From Archivesica marissinica (Eukaryota > Mollusca > Bivalvia > Venerida > Vesicomyidae), in NCBI GenBank assembly GCA_014843695.1, contig CM026390.1, forward strand, positions 58,895,053-58,959,052: a stretch of 64,000 bases of DNA, given 5' to 3'. Position numbers and translations under genes: made by a program. The notes under the pieces were generated by a model, which was not told the origin of the DNA, made no database searches, and worked only from the letters and a program-made list of their open reading frames with translations. Of this stretch, positions 24,021 through 35,402 are shown piece after piece; within the stretch, counting starts at the first letter, position 1, and each line of letters starts with the position of its first letter.

Positions 24021-24220
24021 GTTTATATTTCTCTGCCATGTGGTGCCCACCATGTAAAAGTTTTACACCCAAGCTGGCCCAGTATTACACCAAAGCAATA
24101 GCTAAAGGGCACAAGTTGGAAGTTGTGTTGATCAGTTCAGACATGGACCAAGAAGCCTTCGATGAACATTTCAATGAAATGCCATGGGCAGCGCTCATAT
24201 TTAAGGACAGAGATATGCAG
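24021..24220 (+). CDS. Nucleoredoxin-like protein, exon 2 with WCPPC active site (set 1)
   Basis: The exon lies between TTTGTAG and GTAAGA and is exactly 200 nt, the same as its paralogue at 60515-60714, with identical phases (1 in, 0 out). It encodes (G)LYFSAMWCPPCKSFTP, then LAQYYTKAIAKG, VVLISSDMDQEAFDEHF, MPWAALIF and KDRDMQ. WCPPC is the redox-active motif of nucleoredoxin/tryparedoxin proteins, which reduce disulfides in partner proteins. The SSD and MPW motifs are also family marks. No frameshift or stop is present. No third exon of the QKLSxxFGITGIP type was found between here and 48960. The protein would therefore be incomplete unless the transcript uses the exon at 63726, whose phase is compatible. 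Confidence 0.88.
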
Positions 24221-24311
24221 GTAAGACAATTATAATGGAAACTCATATAGTATTCTGTGCATATGGATACGTGTATGCTTCAACATGCATATCTGATAGA
24301 GTTTGTCTTCT

Positions 24312-24530
24312 TTAAAGCGACACTACACCGGTGAAAACACAAATTTCTACAGGGTGATGTTTGTTTAAAGCGACACTACATCAGTGAAAACACACATTTC
24401 TACAGGGTGACTTATCTTTGTTGCCTGCCATCCGTACCAACATTGATTGTTTCCCAATAGACACCAAGATTCTATATGTTTGTTTAAAGCGACACTACAT
24501 CAGTGAAAACACACATTTCTACAGAATGTA
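24312..24530 (+). repeat. Three spaced copies of a ~50-bp motif
   Basis: AAAGCGACACTACATCAGTG followed by AAAACACACATTTCTACAG occurs at about 24315, 24367 and 24485. The third copy is preceded by TATGTTTGTTT like the second. It is intronic or downstream of exon 2 in set 1. Confidence 0.8.
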
Positions 24531-24750
24531 TTTTCCTAGTATATGGTATGATTTCCCCCCAAATATTTGCCCCAAAAACTGAGTATTGATTGAGGGCAAG
24601 ACATAGGAGTGGAGCGGAGTGTGAAGTTGATATTATAGTGGAGGTCTTGAACTAGACAACTAAGTCAAGTCTATATGTTGATATGATGTTAATTGTGTTA
24701 GGAATATTCACTTAATGTATCCGTGGAGCCCTGTGTTGAAAAATGGATAC

Positions 24751-24968
24751 TAGTTTATACAAATTTATTTTAGCTCGATTGCGAAACAGGTTCTTGTAAC
24801 GTATTATAATCACTCTCGAGACCTCATGCATGATTGAATCCATCGCCACGAGGGAGAGAGAAGATGCATATTGAATTTAAATGGCTTGCCTAAGGGCACA
24901 ACCGTAACGGCACCAGCGGGTCGCGAACATGAAGCGAACGCACTACTATCACGACTTTAACCACGTCT
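24751..24968 (-). mobile_element. SINE family B copy
   Basis: On the minus strand the copy runs from GTCGTGATAGTAGTGCGTTC through TGTGCCCTTAGGCAAGCCAT to CGAGAGTGATTATAATACGT and the tail AAAATAAATTTGTATAAAC. It faces the satellite-bearing plus-strand copy that starts just downstream, head to head. Confidence 0.85.
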
Positions 24969-24984
24969 CGTAACTAAGGGTTAT

Positions 24985-27900
24985 GAGTTCATTCCCGCCA
25001 GAACCACCAGTCAAGTGTCCTTAGACCAGCCACATAACACACATTGCCTCATCTCTGTCTCCATCGTGCCACATTGCCTCATCTATATCTCCATCGTGCC
25101 ACATCACCCACATTGCCTCATCTATATCTCCATCGTGCCACATCACCCACATTGCCTCATCTATATCTCCATCGTGACACACCACCCTCATTGCCTCATC
25201 TCTGTCTCCATCGTGGCACATCACCCACATTGCCTCATCTATGTCTCCATCGTGGCACATCATCCACATTGCCTCATCTCTGTCTCCATCGTGGCACATC
25301 ACCCACATTGCCTCATCTCTGACTCCATCGTGACACATCATCCACATTGCCTCATCTCTGTCTCCATGGTGACACGTCACCCACATTGCCTCATCTCTGT
25401 CTCCATCGTGGCACATCACCCACATTGCCTCATCTCTGTCTCCATCGTGGCACATCACCCACATTGCCTCATCTCTGTCTCCATCGTGGCACATCACCCA
25501 CATTGCCTCATCTATGTCTCCATCGTGGCACATCACCCACATTGCCTCATCTCTGACTCCATCGTGACACATAACACACATTGCCTCATCTATGTCTCCA
25601 TCGTGACACATAACACACATTGCCTCATCTATGTCTCCATCGTGACACATAACACACATTGCCTCATCTATGTCTCCATCGTGACACATAACACACATTG
25701 CCTCATCTCTGACTCCATCGTGACACATAACACACATTGCCTCATCTATGTCTCCATCGTGGCACATCACCCACATTTCCTCATCTCTGACTCCATCGTG
25801 ACACATAACACACATTTCCTCATCTCTGTCTCCATCGTGGCACATCACCCACATTGCCTCATCTCTGACTCCATCGTGACACATAACACACATTGCCTCA
25901 TCTCTGACTCCATCGTGACACATAACACACATTGCCTCATCTATGTCTCCATCGTGGCACATCACCCACATTGCCTCATCTCTGACTCCATCGTGACACA
26001 TCACCCACATTTCCTCATCTCTGTCTCCATCGTGACACATAACACACATTGCCTCATCTCTGTCTCCATCGTGGCACATCACCCACATTGCCTCATCTCT
26101 GACTCCATCGTGACACATAACACACATTTCCTCATCTCTGACTCCATCGTGACACATAACACACATTGCCTCATCTATGTCTCCATCGTGGCACATCACC
26201 CACATTGCCTCATCTCTGACTACATCGTGACACATAACACACATTGCCTCATCTCTGTCTCCATCGTGGCACATCACCCACATTGCCTCATCTCTGTCTC
26301 CATCGTGACACATAACACACATTGCCTCATCTCTGTCTCCATCGTGGCACATCACCCACATTGCCTCATCTCTGTCTCCATCGTGGCACATCACCCACAT
26401 TGCCTCATCTCTGTCTCCATCGTGACACATAACACACATTGCCTCATCTCTGTCTCCATCGTGGCACATCACCCACATTGCCTCATCTCTGTCTCCATCG
26501 TGGCACATCACCCACATTGCCTCATCTATGTCTCCATCGTGGCACATCACCCACATTGCCTCATCTCTGACTCCATCGTGACACATAACACACATTGCCT
26601 CATCTATGTCTCCATCGTGACACATAACACACATTGCCTCATCTATGTCTCCATCGTGACACATAACACACATTGCCTCATCTATGTCTCCATCGTGACA
26701 CATAACACACATTGCCTCATCTCTGACTCCATCGTGACACATAACACACATTGCCTCATCTATGTCTCCATCGTGGCACATCACCCACATTTCCTCATCT
26801 CTGACTCCATCGTGACACATAACACACATTTCCTCATCTCTGTCTCCATCGTGGCACATCACCCACATTGCCTCATCTCTGACTCCATCGTGACACATAA
26901 CACACATTGCCTCATCTCTGACTCCATCGTGACACATAACACACATTGCCTCATCTATGTCTCCATCGTGGCACATCACCCACATTGCCTCATCTCTGAC
27001 TCCATCGTGACACATCACCCACATTTCCTCATCTCTGTCTCCATCGTGACACATAACACACATTGCCTCATCTCTGTCTCCATCGTGGCACATCACCCAC
27101 ATTGCCTCATCTCTGACTCCATCGTGACACATAACACACATTTCCTCATCTCTGACTCCATCGTGACACATAACACACATTGCCTCATCTATGTCTCCAT
27201 CGTGGCACATCACCCACATTGCCTCATCTCTGACTACATCGTGACACATAACACACATTGCCTCATCTCTGTCTCCATCGTGGCACATCACCCCACATTG
27301 CCTCATCTCTGTCTCCATCGTGACACATAACACACATTGCCTCATCTCTGTCTCCATCGTGGCACATCACCCACATTGCCTCATCTCTGTCTCCATCGTG
27401 GCACATCACCCACATTGCCTCATCTCTGTCTCCATCGTGACACATAACACACATTGCCTCATCTCTGTCTCCATCGTGGCACATCACCCACATTGCCTCA
27501 TCTATGTCTCCATCGTGCCACATCACCCACATTGCCTCATCTATATCTCCATCGTGACACGTCACCCACATTGCCTCATCTCTGTCTCCATCGTGCCACA
27601 TCATCAACATTTCCTCATCTATATCTCCATCGTGACACGTCACCCACATTGCCTCATCTCTGTCTCCATCGTGCCACATCATCAACATTTCCTCATCTAT
27701 ATCTCCATCGTGACACGTCACCCACATTGCCTCATCTATATCTCCATCGAGGCACATCACCCACATTGCCTCACCGATGTCTCCATCGTGACACATCCTC
27801 ATTTCCTCATATTTGACTCCATCGTGACACGTCACCCACATTACCTCATCTCTGTCTCCATCGTGGCACATCACCCACATTTCCTCATCTCTGTCTCCAT

Positions 27901-28432
27901 CGTGGCACATCACCCACATTGCCTCATCTCTGTCTCCATCGTGGCACATCACCCACATTGCCTCATCTCTGTCTCCATCGTGGCACATCACCCACATTGC
28001 CTCACCGCTGTCTCCATCGTGGCACATCACCCACATTGCCTCATCTCTCTCTCTCCATCGTGGCACATCACGCACATTTCCTCATATCGGTCTCCATCGT
28101 GGCACATCACCCACATTGCCTCATCTCTCTCTCTCCATCGTGGCACATCACGCACATTTCCTCATATCGGTCTCCATCGTGGCACATCACCCACATTGCC
28201 TCATCTCTCTCTCTCCATCGTGGCACATCACGCACATTTCCTCATATCGGTCTCCATCGTGGCACATCACCCACATTGCCTCATCTCTCTCTCTCCATCG
28301 TGGCACATCACGCACATTTCCTCATATCGGTCTCCATCGTGTCGATGTATTCCATCAGAAATAATATTTCGAGAGCGATAAAAACGAGTTAATGATGTTT
28401 CGCTATCGTGCTAAATGAAAAGTGTATAAACT
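24985..28432 (+). mobile_element. SINE family B copy expanded internally by a minisatellite
   Basis: Diverged SINE B head sequence lies at about 24985-25028 (GAGTTCATTCCCGCCAGAAC, then GTGTCCTTAGACC). The SINE B 3' part lies at 28338-28432 (TCGATGTATTCCATCAGAAA, CGAGAGCGAT, TGTTTCGCTATCGTGCTAAA, GTATAAACTAA). Between them the segment that normally reads CCACATTGCCTCTTATCTCT-CCCTCGTGGC is present as the 39-bp array. The array therefore replaces the middle of one SINE. Confidence 0.78.
25029..28341. repeat. 39-bp minisatellite array, about 85 copies
   Basis: The unit is CACATTGCCTCATCTCTGTC then TCCATCGTGGCACATCACC, with ACATAACA and CTGACTCC variants. A 1014-bp block (26 units) is duplicated: positions 25561 and 26575, and the rare TACATC variant at 26221 and 27235, are each 1014 apart. 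The last part switches to a 78-bp double unit with CTCTCTCTCC and CATATCGGTC. The period of 39 and lack of stops keep frames open for over 770 codons on both strands (HCLISVSIVAHHP; MCHDGDRDEAMWV). I judge these frames incidental. Confidence 0.97.
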
Positions 28433-28895
28433 AATCCCTTAACGACAGCATCATCTATTGGAAAGTAACGATTGGTATAACGTAAACGAATAAACGCATA
28501 GTTCTCTTTGTATCTAATGAGATGAGATATGCTTAAATATTCCCATGGAGTGAAGGACAGCCATTCATTAGTAACACCAGCAAAGCTTTCTTGCATACAC
28601 AATCCCTGTATAAACATGCATTAATGGGGTTCATCAATCTAACCTATATCTAAACTAACGTCTCCATGGAAATTAACAACTACTATATTCCTCTCTTATC
28701 ATTGCTAGCGTTCTTAATGACTTAGTTTTAAAACGTATGGTTAATTAATGATGAGCTTGACCATTAATTAATAGCTTTCTATGTACACATAGAAACCATA
28801 ATTAATGAACAGTGTACGTAACTATATTCAATTATATTGGATAAACGATTGGATGGGCTATATATTTAGTGATATCTCCTCTATTCTGAGTACAT
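28433..28895. other. Unassigned AT-rich sequence
   Basis: No gene or repeat was recognised. Confidence 0.4.
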
Positions 28896-29189
28896 GCGGA
28901 TCTGTAGCCCAGTGGTAAAACGCTGGACTGGTAATCCATGAATCGCAGGTTCGATCCCCCGTCTGACCCTAATAAAATGAACAGTCTGTCAGACGGGACG
29001 TTAAACCGAGGTCTCGTGTCGGTGCTGTACATCGTGCACGTAAAAGAACCAGAGGAGACTCTGGAATGGGTCTCTGTCTGTGTCATTGCACTATCCTCCA
29101 AAATCTAAAATTACTAATCTCTTCAGGAGGCGTCGCTCATATGGGCAACCGGTAGCGACGATAAATAAACGTAAAACACACACACACAC
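28896..29189 (+). mobile_element. SINE family C copy, full length
   Basis: The head is GCGGATCTGTAGCCCAGTGG with B box GGTTCGATCCCCC, then TCTGACCCTAATAAAATGAA. The body is GTTAAACCGAGGTCTCGTGT and AAAGAACCAGAGGAGACTCT. The end is GGGCAACCGGTAGCGACGAT and an A-rich (CA)n tail. Confidence 0.92.
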
Positions 29190-30711
29190 CATTCTGAATT
29201 TGACTGATGATAATGTCTCTTCGTTTGTCTTGATTATACCAATGCTATTAAACGAACAGTGTTATGTACTTTTCTATGTCTGCGTTTATAAAATATGTAA
29301 GTCTTATCTTGGAGTGATATATAGTTATATCTCAATTTACTGTATCTCCCCCAAACAGGGTTGTATTATACCACAAAGTACCGTATTATACCACAAATAA
29401 ATACAAATACATAGCATTTATATAGCGCAAAAATTAAAAATTATTCTATTGCGCTTCACAATTACAGATGCAATTTTAAACATTTACACATGACAATAAT
29501 ATATGGAAATATAAATAAAAATGTATACATATATAGATATAACTAGGATTCTAGTAATTGGATAAGAACATAATTATATCATAATATCTACACCATTACG
29601 GTATATAAGTGAGTGATTGGATTAGCAAAGTACTGTATTACACCGCAACGCACTGTAGTATGTATGTTATGTATAAATTATAGTAATATACAATCTATCG
29701 ATTTCAGGACAATTCAAAGAAAATAATGCCAGGAAATATTGGTCCCAAGACTTCCAAGAACTTCCATCTAAAGCCAAAAACTGAAACGACTAGCTTGAAG
29801 GTTTTAATATGCAACATTAATATCGAATTATGAGGATATGAAACATAATACATTTATTAATTTTAAATATACTGTTATGTCCAATTCATGTTTAGAATGT
29901 TTATTTCTGAACACGGCGGTTCTTGTAAACAAATGCATTACTTCATATGCTTCAGAAAATTTTAATTTATTATGATAACTTTTATTTACATGCTAAAAAC
30001 TTGGAACATGTAATAATTATACTGATATGAAAAATATATACTGGCACCAAACGAAACTGTGCACTTGTCTTAGAGGTAAAATTTATATCCTTTTAGAAAC
30101 ACATATAGGCAAATTTGGTATCAAAATGTGCGACATATTGGGTAAATTAGTGCACTGTTTATTTTCTTCACTCATGATAGTAAAATCCATTATTCTAAAA
30201 TTTGTAACGAAAAAGTAACGCTCAATATAAAAATGCACAGTTTTTTTATGAACGTATGTTGGTGAGTTTCTGGATGTACATGCAATTTAATTATTTAATA
30301 ATAAGAACATAATTTACATAAAACGTATCAATCTAATTTTGCACAAGTTATCACTTTTATGTTGATCTAATTGTAATTTGGCATGGTAGAGCATGGTACA
30401 CATAATGTTGCCATTATTCCACACACATATGGGAAGGGCGTGATAGCAAAAGAAAAACATCTTAACAAATGAGGACTTCAAGAGGAAACTAAGAAGCAAT
30501 ATAACTTTGCTTACTTAGATAGACCACAACAAATAGTAGCTATAAATGTTCAGGGGCGGTGGGGCGGGGTAGTAGCCGTGAGTGATATAAGTAATATGTA
30601 TACATGGGGATATTCAACAACACCAGAGGTTTAGATGTGAGAGGCCCGGAGACGGGGAACAGCTAGTACGATTGAGTGCATGCCATGGGCAAGGCTCTTA
30701 AATGGAAGTCG
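29190..30711. other. Unassigned AT-rich sequence
   Basis: Short frames at 29080-29400, 30027-30218 and 30314-30499 carry no recognised motif. An AG-preceded frame at 29708-29832 was tested as a possible third exon for set 1, but it lacks any thioredoxin signature. I call no gene. Confidence 0.4.
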
Positions 30712-30830
30712 TGATAGCGTAGTGATAGTGCGTTGTTCGCTTCAGACGCGAATGGCCCGGAGCTCGCACCCAGTTGTAGCCGTTACGATTGTGCCCGTAT
30801 GCAAGGCCTTTGACAGCAAACATAACCTCT
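30712..30830 (+). mobile_element. SINE family B 5' fragment
   Basis: GTCGTGATAGCGTAGTGATA, then CGCTTCAGACGCGAATGGCC, GCCGTTACGATTGTGCCCGT and GCAAGGCCTTTGA form a family B head. It is cut off before the CTCCCTCGTGG segment and continues into an inverted SINE mosaic. Confidence 0.75.
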
Positions 30831-31044
30831 AACTTCGCCACGAGGGAGAGAGAAAAGGAAATGTAGTGTCATTGAGCAAGGCACCTTACACACGTTGCTT
30901 AGTACTGGTTAACCACTTAGGTCGGCTAAGCCTGCCCAGGAAAACATGTCTAGGTCTCCGCAAGGGAAAAAGTGCCTTGCTCAATGACACTACATTTCCT
31001 CTTCTCTCTCCCTCGTGGCGAAGTTAGAGGTTATGTTTGCTGTT
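30811..31044. repeat. Inverted repeat built from SINE B and SINE F pieces
   Basis: Left arm 30811-30888 (ACAGCAAACATAACCTCTAA, CGCCACGAGGGAGAGAGAAA, GTCATTGAGCAAGGCAC) pairs almost perfectly with right arm 30970-31044. The roughly 80-bp loop is SINE F body sequence (GTACTGGTTAACCACTTAGG, GCCTGCCCAGGAAAACATG). The arms fuse a reversed SINE B middle segment to SINE F sequence. Confidence 0.8.
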
Positions 31045-31351
31045 AAAATTAAAAACAACAGACTAAACAAATTCATTATAATATAATTATTATGTATATT
31101 TCTTCATAACTAACCCTTCATGATTGTCGGAAATTATCTGAAATACAAAAGTACATCTAACCGCGGAGGAATACGAACCCCACACAGTGACAGAAAAAGC
31201 CATCTTTCATTATTTGAAAACAGTGGAAGATGGAGTTTTCTTTCACTGAGAAAACATAAAGGAAGGATTACTTAAGACTTCCCATCTGATATAATAGAGT
31301 TCGGGCAAATAATTCTTGTATATTCAATTGAATTTGATACTACATGGAGAC

Positions 31352-31570
31352 GTTGAATTAACAATGTATATTCCATTAATGTTAAACCCCTTGCGGGGAC
31401 CTAGACATGTTTTCCTGGGCAGGCTTAGCCGACCTAAGTGGTTAACCAGTACTAAGCAACGTGTGTGAGGTGCCTTGCTCAATGACACTACATACGTGGC
31501 CTGGTCGAGTATCGAACCCGGGACCGTTCGATTCCAAGTCCGATGCTCTACCACTGGACCACGGACGTCA
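31352..31570 (-). mobile_element. SINE family F copy, full length
   Basis: On the minus strand: GTCCGTGGTCCAGTGGTAGA, B box GGGTTCGATACTCG, CACTACATA complement region, AGTACTGGTTAACCACTTAG, GCCTGCCCAGGAAAACATGT and the end GGGGTTTAACATTAATGGAA. Confidence 0.9.
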
Positions 31571-31702
31571 ACAATGTAACCATGGTAATTAAGCAAAGTT
31601 ATTTGGCAAAGAATAATCGAAGAAGGGAATTAATTAGTATAAATTATGCAGGAGGAGTAACGTTAAACGACGTAATTCGTTGTAACTGTTGAGTGTAATG
31701 GA

Positions 31703-31930
31703 TGTGTGTGTGTGTTTTACATTTATTTATCGTCGCTACCGGTTGCCCATATGAGCGACGCCTCCTGAAGAGATTAGTCATTTTAGATACAGATTCTTTT
31801 ACGTGCACGGTGTACAGCACCGACACGAGACCTCGGTTAAAGTCCCATCTAAATACTGTTAATTGTATTAGGGTCAGACGGGGGATCGAACCTGCGATCC
31901 CTGGATTACCCGTCCAGCGTGTTACCACTG
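31703..31930 (-). mobile_element. SINE family C copy with internal deletion
   Basis: The minus strand has ACGCTGGACGGGTAATCCAG, B box GGTTCGATCCCCC, GAGGTCTCGTGTCGGTGCTG and CATATGGGCAACCGGTAGCG. The segment between AAAAGAA and CTAAAATGACTAATC is shortened, with the usual GGAATGGGTCTCTGTCTG part missing. Confidence 0.88.
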
Positions 31931-32188
31931 TTGGATATTTAAGAGGAAAATAACGTTGTTTTATACGCATGCCGTGTTTAATATTATCCTCATGTTGATA
32001 TGTATATATATATGTATTGAGTGAAATACAAATTTGTATTGAATTGAATCTTTAATGCATAAAATAAACTATTCGACTATTTATAGCATTTAAAGATACA
32101 TTTGCAATTCATATAATGATATACTGTACAAAAGAAAAGAAATTCGCGGAAAATGTAAATCCTAAAAGTGTGAATAACAAAGAGTAAT

Positions 32189-32395
32189 AGTCGGCTCCAG
32201 CGGGGCTCGAACTCCGGACCTTTCCCGTGTTCGCTTCAGGTGCGAAAGGTCTGTAGTTCGAGCCCCGCTGAAGCTGTTACGATTGTGCCCTTAGGCATTG
32301 CATTTAATTTCCACATTGCCTCTTATCTCTCCCTCGTGGCGATGTATTCCATCAGGAATGAGGTCAAGCTAAAATAAATTTGTATAAACTAAGTA
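32189..32395 (+). mobile_element. SINE family B copy with inverted head fragment
   Basis: A reversed B-box segment (GCTCCAGCGGGGCTCGAACT) at 32192-32224 directly precedes a forward copy starting GTTCGCTTCAGGTGCGAAAG. That copy has CCACATTGCCTCTTATCTCT, CCCTCGTGGCGATGTATTCC and a tail GCTAAAATAAATTTGTATAA. The forward copy lacks the CGAGAGTGATTAATATAAG part. Confidence 0.82.
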
Positions 32396-32485
32396 ATAGT
32401 CACGTGTTCAAAACACTTGCGTATACAGCGGTAAATTACATAAAAATGTTAGATAAAAGGACAATCATACACACAGCCAAATAAC

Positions 32486-32725
32486 TCCGTGGTCGAGTGG
32501 TTAATGTGGCTGACTTGTATACCACTGTAACCTATCAGCACCGATGGTCACGGGTTCGAGCCCCGATCAGACCTGTATATCTTTTTATGAAAAAGTTGGC
32601 AGTTTCTTACGGAGGTTGATGCACCAAGTACTGGTTAACCGCTGGAGCCTGTCCAGGAAATGTGTTGTTAGGTAAACTGTCCATCGCTCATATGGGCAAC
32701 CGGTAGCGACGATAAACAAATTTAA
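32486..32725 (+). mobile_element. SINE family E copy with family C tail
   Basis: CTCCGTGGTCGAGTGGTTAA and the B box CGGGTTCGAGCCCCG head the copy, followed by AGTTGGCAGTTTCTTACGGA, AAGTACTGGTTAACCGCTGG and GTTAGGTAAACTGTC. At 32683 it switches to the family C tail ATCGCTCATATGGGCAACCG. The element is a junction of two families. Confidence 0.82.
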
Positions 32726-32749
32726 AAAATACACAAAAAGCCAAATATA

Positions 32750-33030
32750 ACGGACGGATCTGTCGTCCAGTGGGTAACACGTTGGACTGGTAATCCAAGG
32801 GATCGCAGGTTCATTCCCCCGTCTGACCCTAATAAAATTAACAGTCTTTCAGATGGGACGTTAAACCGAGGTCTCGTGTCGGTGTTTTACACCATGTACG
32901 TAAAAGAACCAGAGAAGACTCTGGAATGGGTCTATGTCTGTATCATTGCGCTATCCTCCAATATAAAATAACTAATATCTTCAGGGGGCGTCGCTCATAT
33001 GGGCAACCGGTAGCGACGATAAATAAATCA
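32750..33030 (+). mobile_element. SINE family C copy, full length
   Basis: ACGGACGGATCTGTCGTCCA, the B-box region GGTTCATTCCCCC (one change), and the complete body and CGGTAGCGACGATAAATAAA tail are all present. Confidence 0.9.
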
Positions 33031-33167
33031 CGTGACAGCGGTGGATGTCTGTTCTATATACATGTATCATGCCATTCATTTCGAAACCTAACACACACAT
33101 ATATATCAGGTGGTGCAAAGAACAGACCGTTAACCTAATAAATGATATATATATATATATATATATA

Positions 33168-33290
33168 ACCGTCACAGTGGCCTAGTGGTTAAGGAGTCAG
33201 CCTACTGAGCGGTAGATCGAAGGTTCGAATCTCGTCAGTTGTTCTTTCTGATATGACCGGTTAGTGAACCGCCAGCTTTTTTAAAAATAA
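33168..33290 (+). mobile_element. SINE family D copy (tRNA-derived)
   Basis: A (TA)n run leads into GTGGCCTAGTGGTTAAGGAG, B box AGGTTCGAATCTCGT, and CTGATATGACCGGTTAGTGA-ACCGCCAGC, ending in T- and A-rich sequence. Confidence 0.82.
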
Positions 33291-33701
33291 AGTTTTTATT
33301 ATTGTAATAGGAGGCCATATCAAGCCGATACGGTGTTCCCGATGTACATGTGTACATATATGAGATTCTCTCAACAGTCGTTTACAATAAAGATTTATAT
33401 ATAATATTATGCCAATTAACATTATATATTGTAGGAGACTCTATCAAGTAGATACGGCGTCCGTGGTATACCAACCCTTGTTATATTGGATAAATATGGA
33501 AACACGGTGACGACGGGGGGTCGAGCATGTGTCATGTCTAGATCTGGAGATGAGAATACCCTTCAGTGGCAGTAATTACCAACCTGATGGCGCCAGTCAG
33601 TCAATAACACATCTGTACGAGTATTATAATGATTTCCGTATTTAATAGAATAACACAAGTTCAGTAAATGTTGCAAAGAACTGACAGCCTTTGGTATCTA
33701 C
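33291..33701. other. Unassigned sequence
   Basis: A doubled motif (AGGAGGCCATATCAAGCCGA-TACGG and AGGAGACTCTATCAAGTAGA-TACGG) lies about 130 bp apart at 33308 and 33434. Nothing else was recognised. Confidence 0.4.
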
Positions 33702-34983
33702 TGTGAAATTCTAAATTTTAAAGTATGTTGCACCTTTTGTGAAGTTAAATTCTAAGGTAGAGTGCACCTGTTGTGAAGTTAGATTCTACAGTATGTTCCA
33801 TATATTGTGAAGTTAGATTCTACAGAATGTTCCATATATTGTGAAGTTAGATTCTACAGTATGTTCCATATATTGTGAAGTTAGATTCTACAGTATGTTC
33901 CATATATTGTGAAGTTATATTCTACAGGATGTTCCATATATTGTGAAGTTAGATTCTACAGGATGTTCCATATATTGTGAAGTTAGATTCTGCAGGATGT
34001 TCCATATATTGTGAAGTTAGATTCTACAGTATGTTCCATATATTGTGAAGTTAGATTCTACAGGATGTTCCATATATTGTGAAGTTAGATTCTACAGGAT
34101 GTTCCATATATTGTGAAGTTAGATTCTACAGGATGTTCCATATATTGTGAAGTTAGATTCTACAGGATGTTCCATATATTGTGAAGTTAGATTCTACAGT
34201 ATGTATATTTTGAAGTTAGATTCTACAGGATGTTCCATATATTGTGAAGTTAGATTCTACAGGATGTTCCATATATTGTGAAGTTAGATTCTACAGTATG
34301 TTCCATATATTGTGTGACGTTAGATTCTACAGTATGTTCCATATATTGTGAAGTTAGATTCTACAGGATGTTCCATATATTGTGAAGTTAGATTCTACAG
34401 TATGTTCCATATATTGTGAAGTTAGATTCTACAGTATGTATATTTTGAAGTTAGATTCTGCAGGATGTTCCATATATTGTGAAGTTAGATTCTACAGGAT
34501 GTTCCATATATTGTGAAGTTAGATTCTACAGGATGTTCCATATATTGTGAAGTTAGATTCTACAGAATGTTCCATATATTGTGAAGTTAGATTCTACAGG
34601 ATGTTCCATATATTGTGAAGTTAGATTCTACAGTATGTTCCATATATTGTGTGACGTTAGATTCTACAGTATGTTCCATATATTGTGTGACGTTAGATTC
34701 TACAGTATGTTCCATATATTGTGTGACGTTAGATTCTACAGGATGTTCCATATATTGTGAAGTTAGATTCTACAGGATGTTCCATATATTGTGAAGTTAG
34801 ATTCTACAGGATGTTCCATATATTGTGAAGTTAGATTCTACAGTATGTTCCATATATTGTGTGACGTTAGATTCTACAGTATGTTCCATATAATGTGAAG
34901 TTAGATTCTACAGAATGTTCCATCGATTGGTAGGTTAGGTTCTAAAATGTGTTGCACATGTTGTGAAGTTAGGTTCTAAAGAA
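33702..34983. repeat. 34-bp minisatellite array, about 37 copies
   Basis: The unit is GAAGTTAGATTCTACAGGAT then GTTCCATATATTGT. Variants include AGTATG, a TGTGACG insertion form and a shortened copy lacking TTCCATAT. The edge copies at both sides are the most diverged, as expected for arrays homogenised in the middle. Confidence 0.96.
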
Positions 34984-35174
34984 TATCCTACCGACTCAGA
35001 GGTGGGTGTAGGATTTGCCAACGAGGTATTTTGAAAACAAATTGTCTCTGAAGGGGGAGGGGTAGTGAACCTATCATCTCTCTGGTGACGACCGTCAACA
35101 ATTATAGAGTTGCATATCAATGCAAATCCGTCAAATATAATGCTTGATAACTTGCATACCGTTTATAATGGTTG

Positions 35175-35402
35175 CTCCCTGCCAAGCAAGTTCCAACAAC
35201 TTATATTAATCACTCTCGTTGGCGTGGATGAAAGCGTAAATGTGGTCATTCGTGTGGGAGGTAACCGGAGTACCCGGAGATAACCCACCTGTCCGATCTG
35301 GCGATCACCGTACCATCTCACATACCTCCCGGTTCGAGGATCGAACCCGGGTTGCATTGGTGAGAAGCGAGCGCGCTGACCACTGCGCTAATCGGACAGC
35401 CG
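35175..35402 (-). mobile_element. SINE family A copy
   Basis: On the minus strand: GCTGTCCGATTAGCGCAGTG, B box GGGTTCGATCCTCG, body with TTACCTCCCACACGAATGAC, and tail CGAGAGTGATTAATATAAGT. The A-rich end is replaced by CTTGGCAGGGAGC. Confidence 0.9.

Noticed and set aside
25015..27357. Open frames of 771 (+) and 778 (-) codons as genes
   Set aside because: They are produced by a stop-free 39-bp unit. They contain only the repeat, and the array derives from SINE sequence.
28896..28970. Stand-alone tRNA gene
   Set aside because: The A and B boxes are the head of SINE family C. The same head with the same body recurs many times, and the tRNA fold is incomplete.
29708..29832. Third exon for thioredoxin set 1
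   Set aside because: It follows a CAG and is open for about 40 codons, but it has no cis-Pro loop or other thioredoxin feature.
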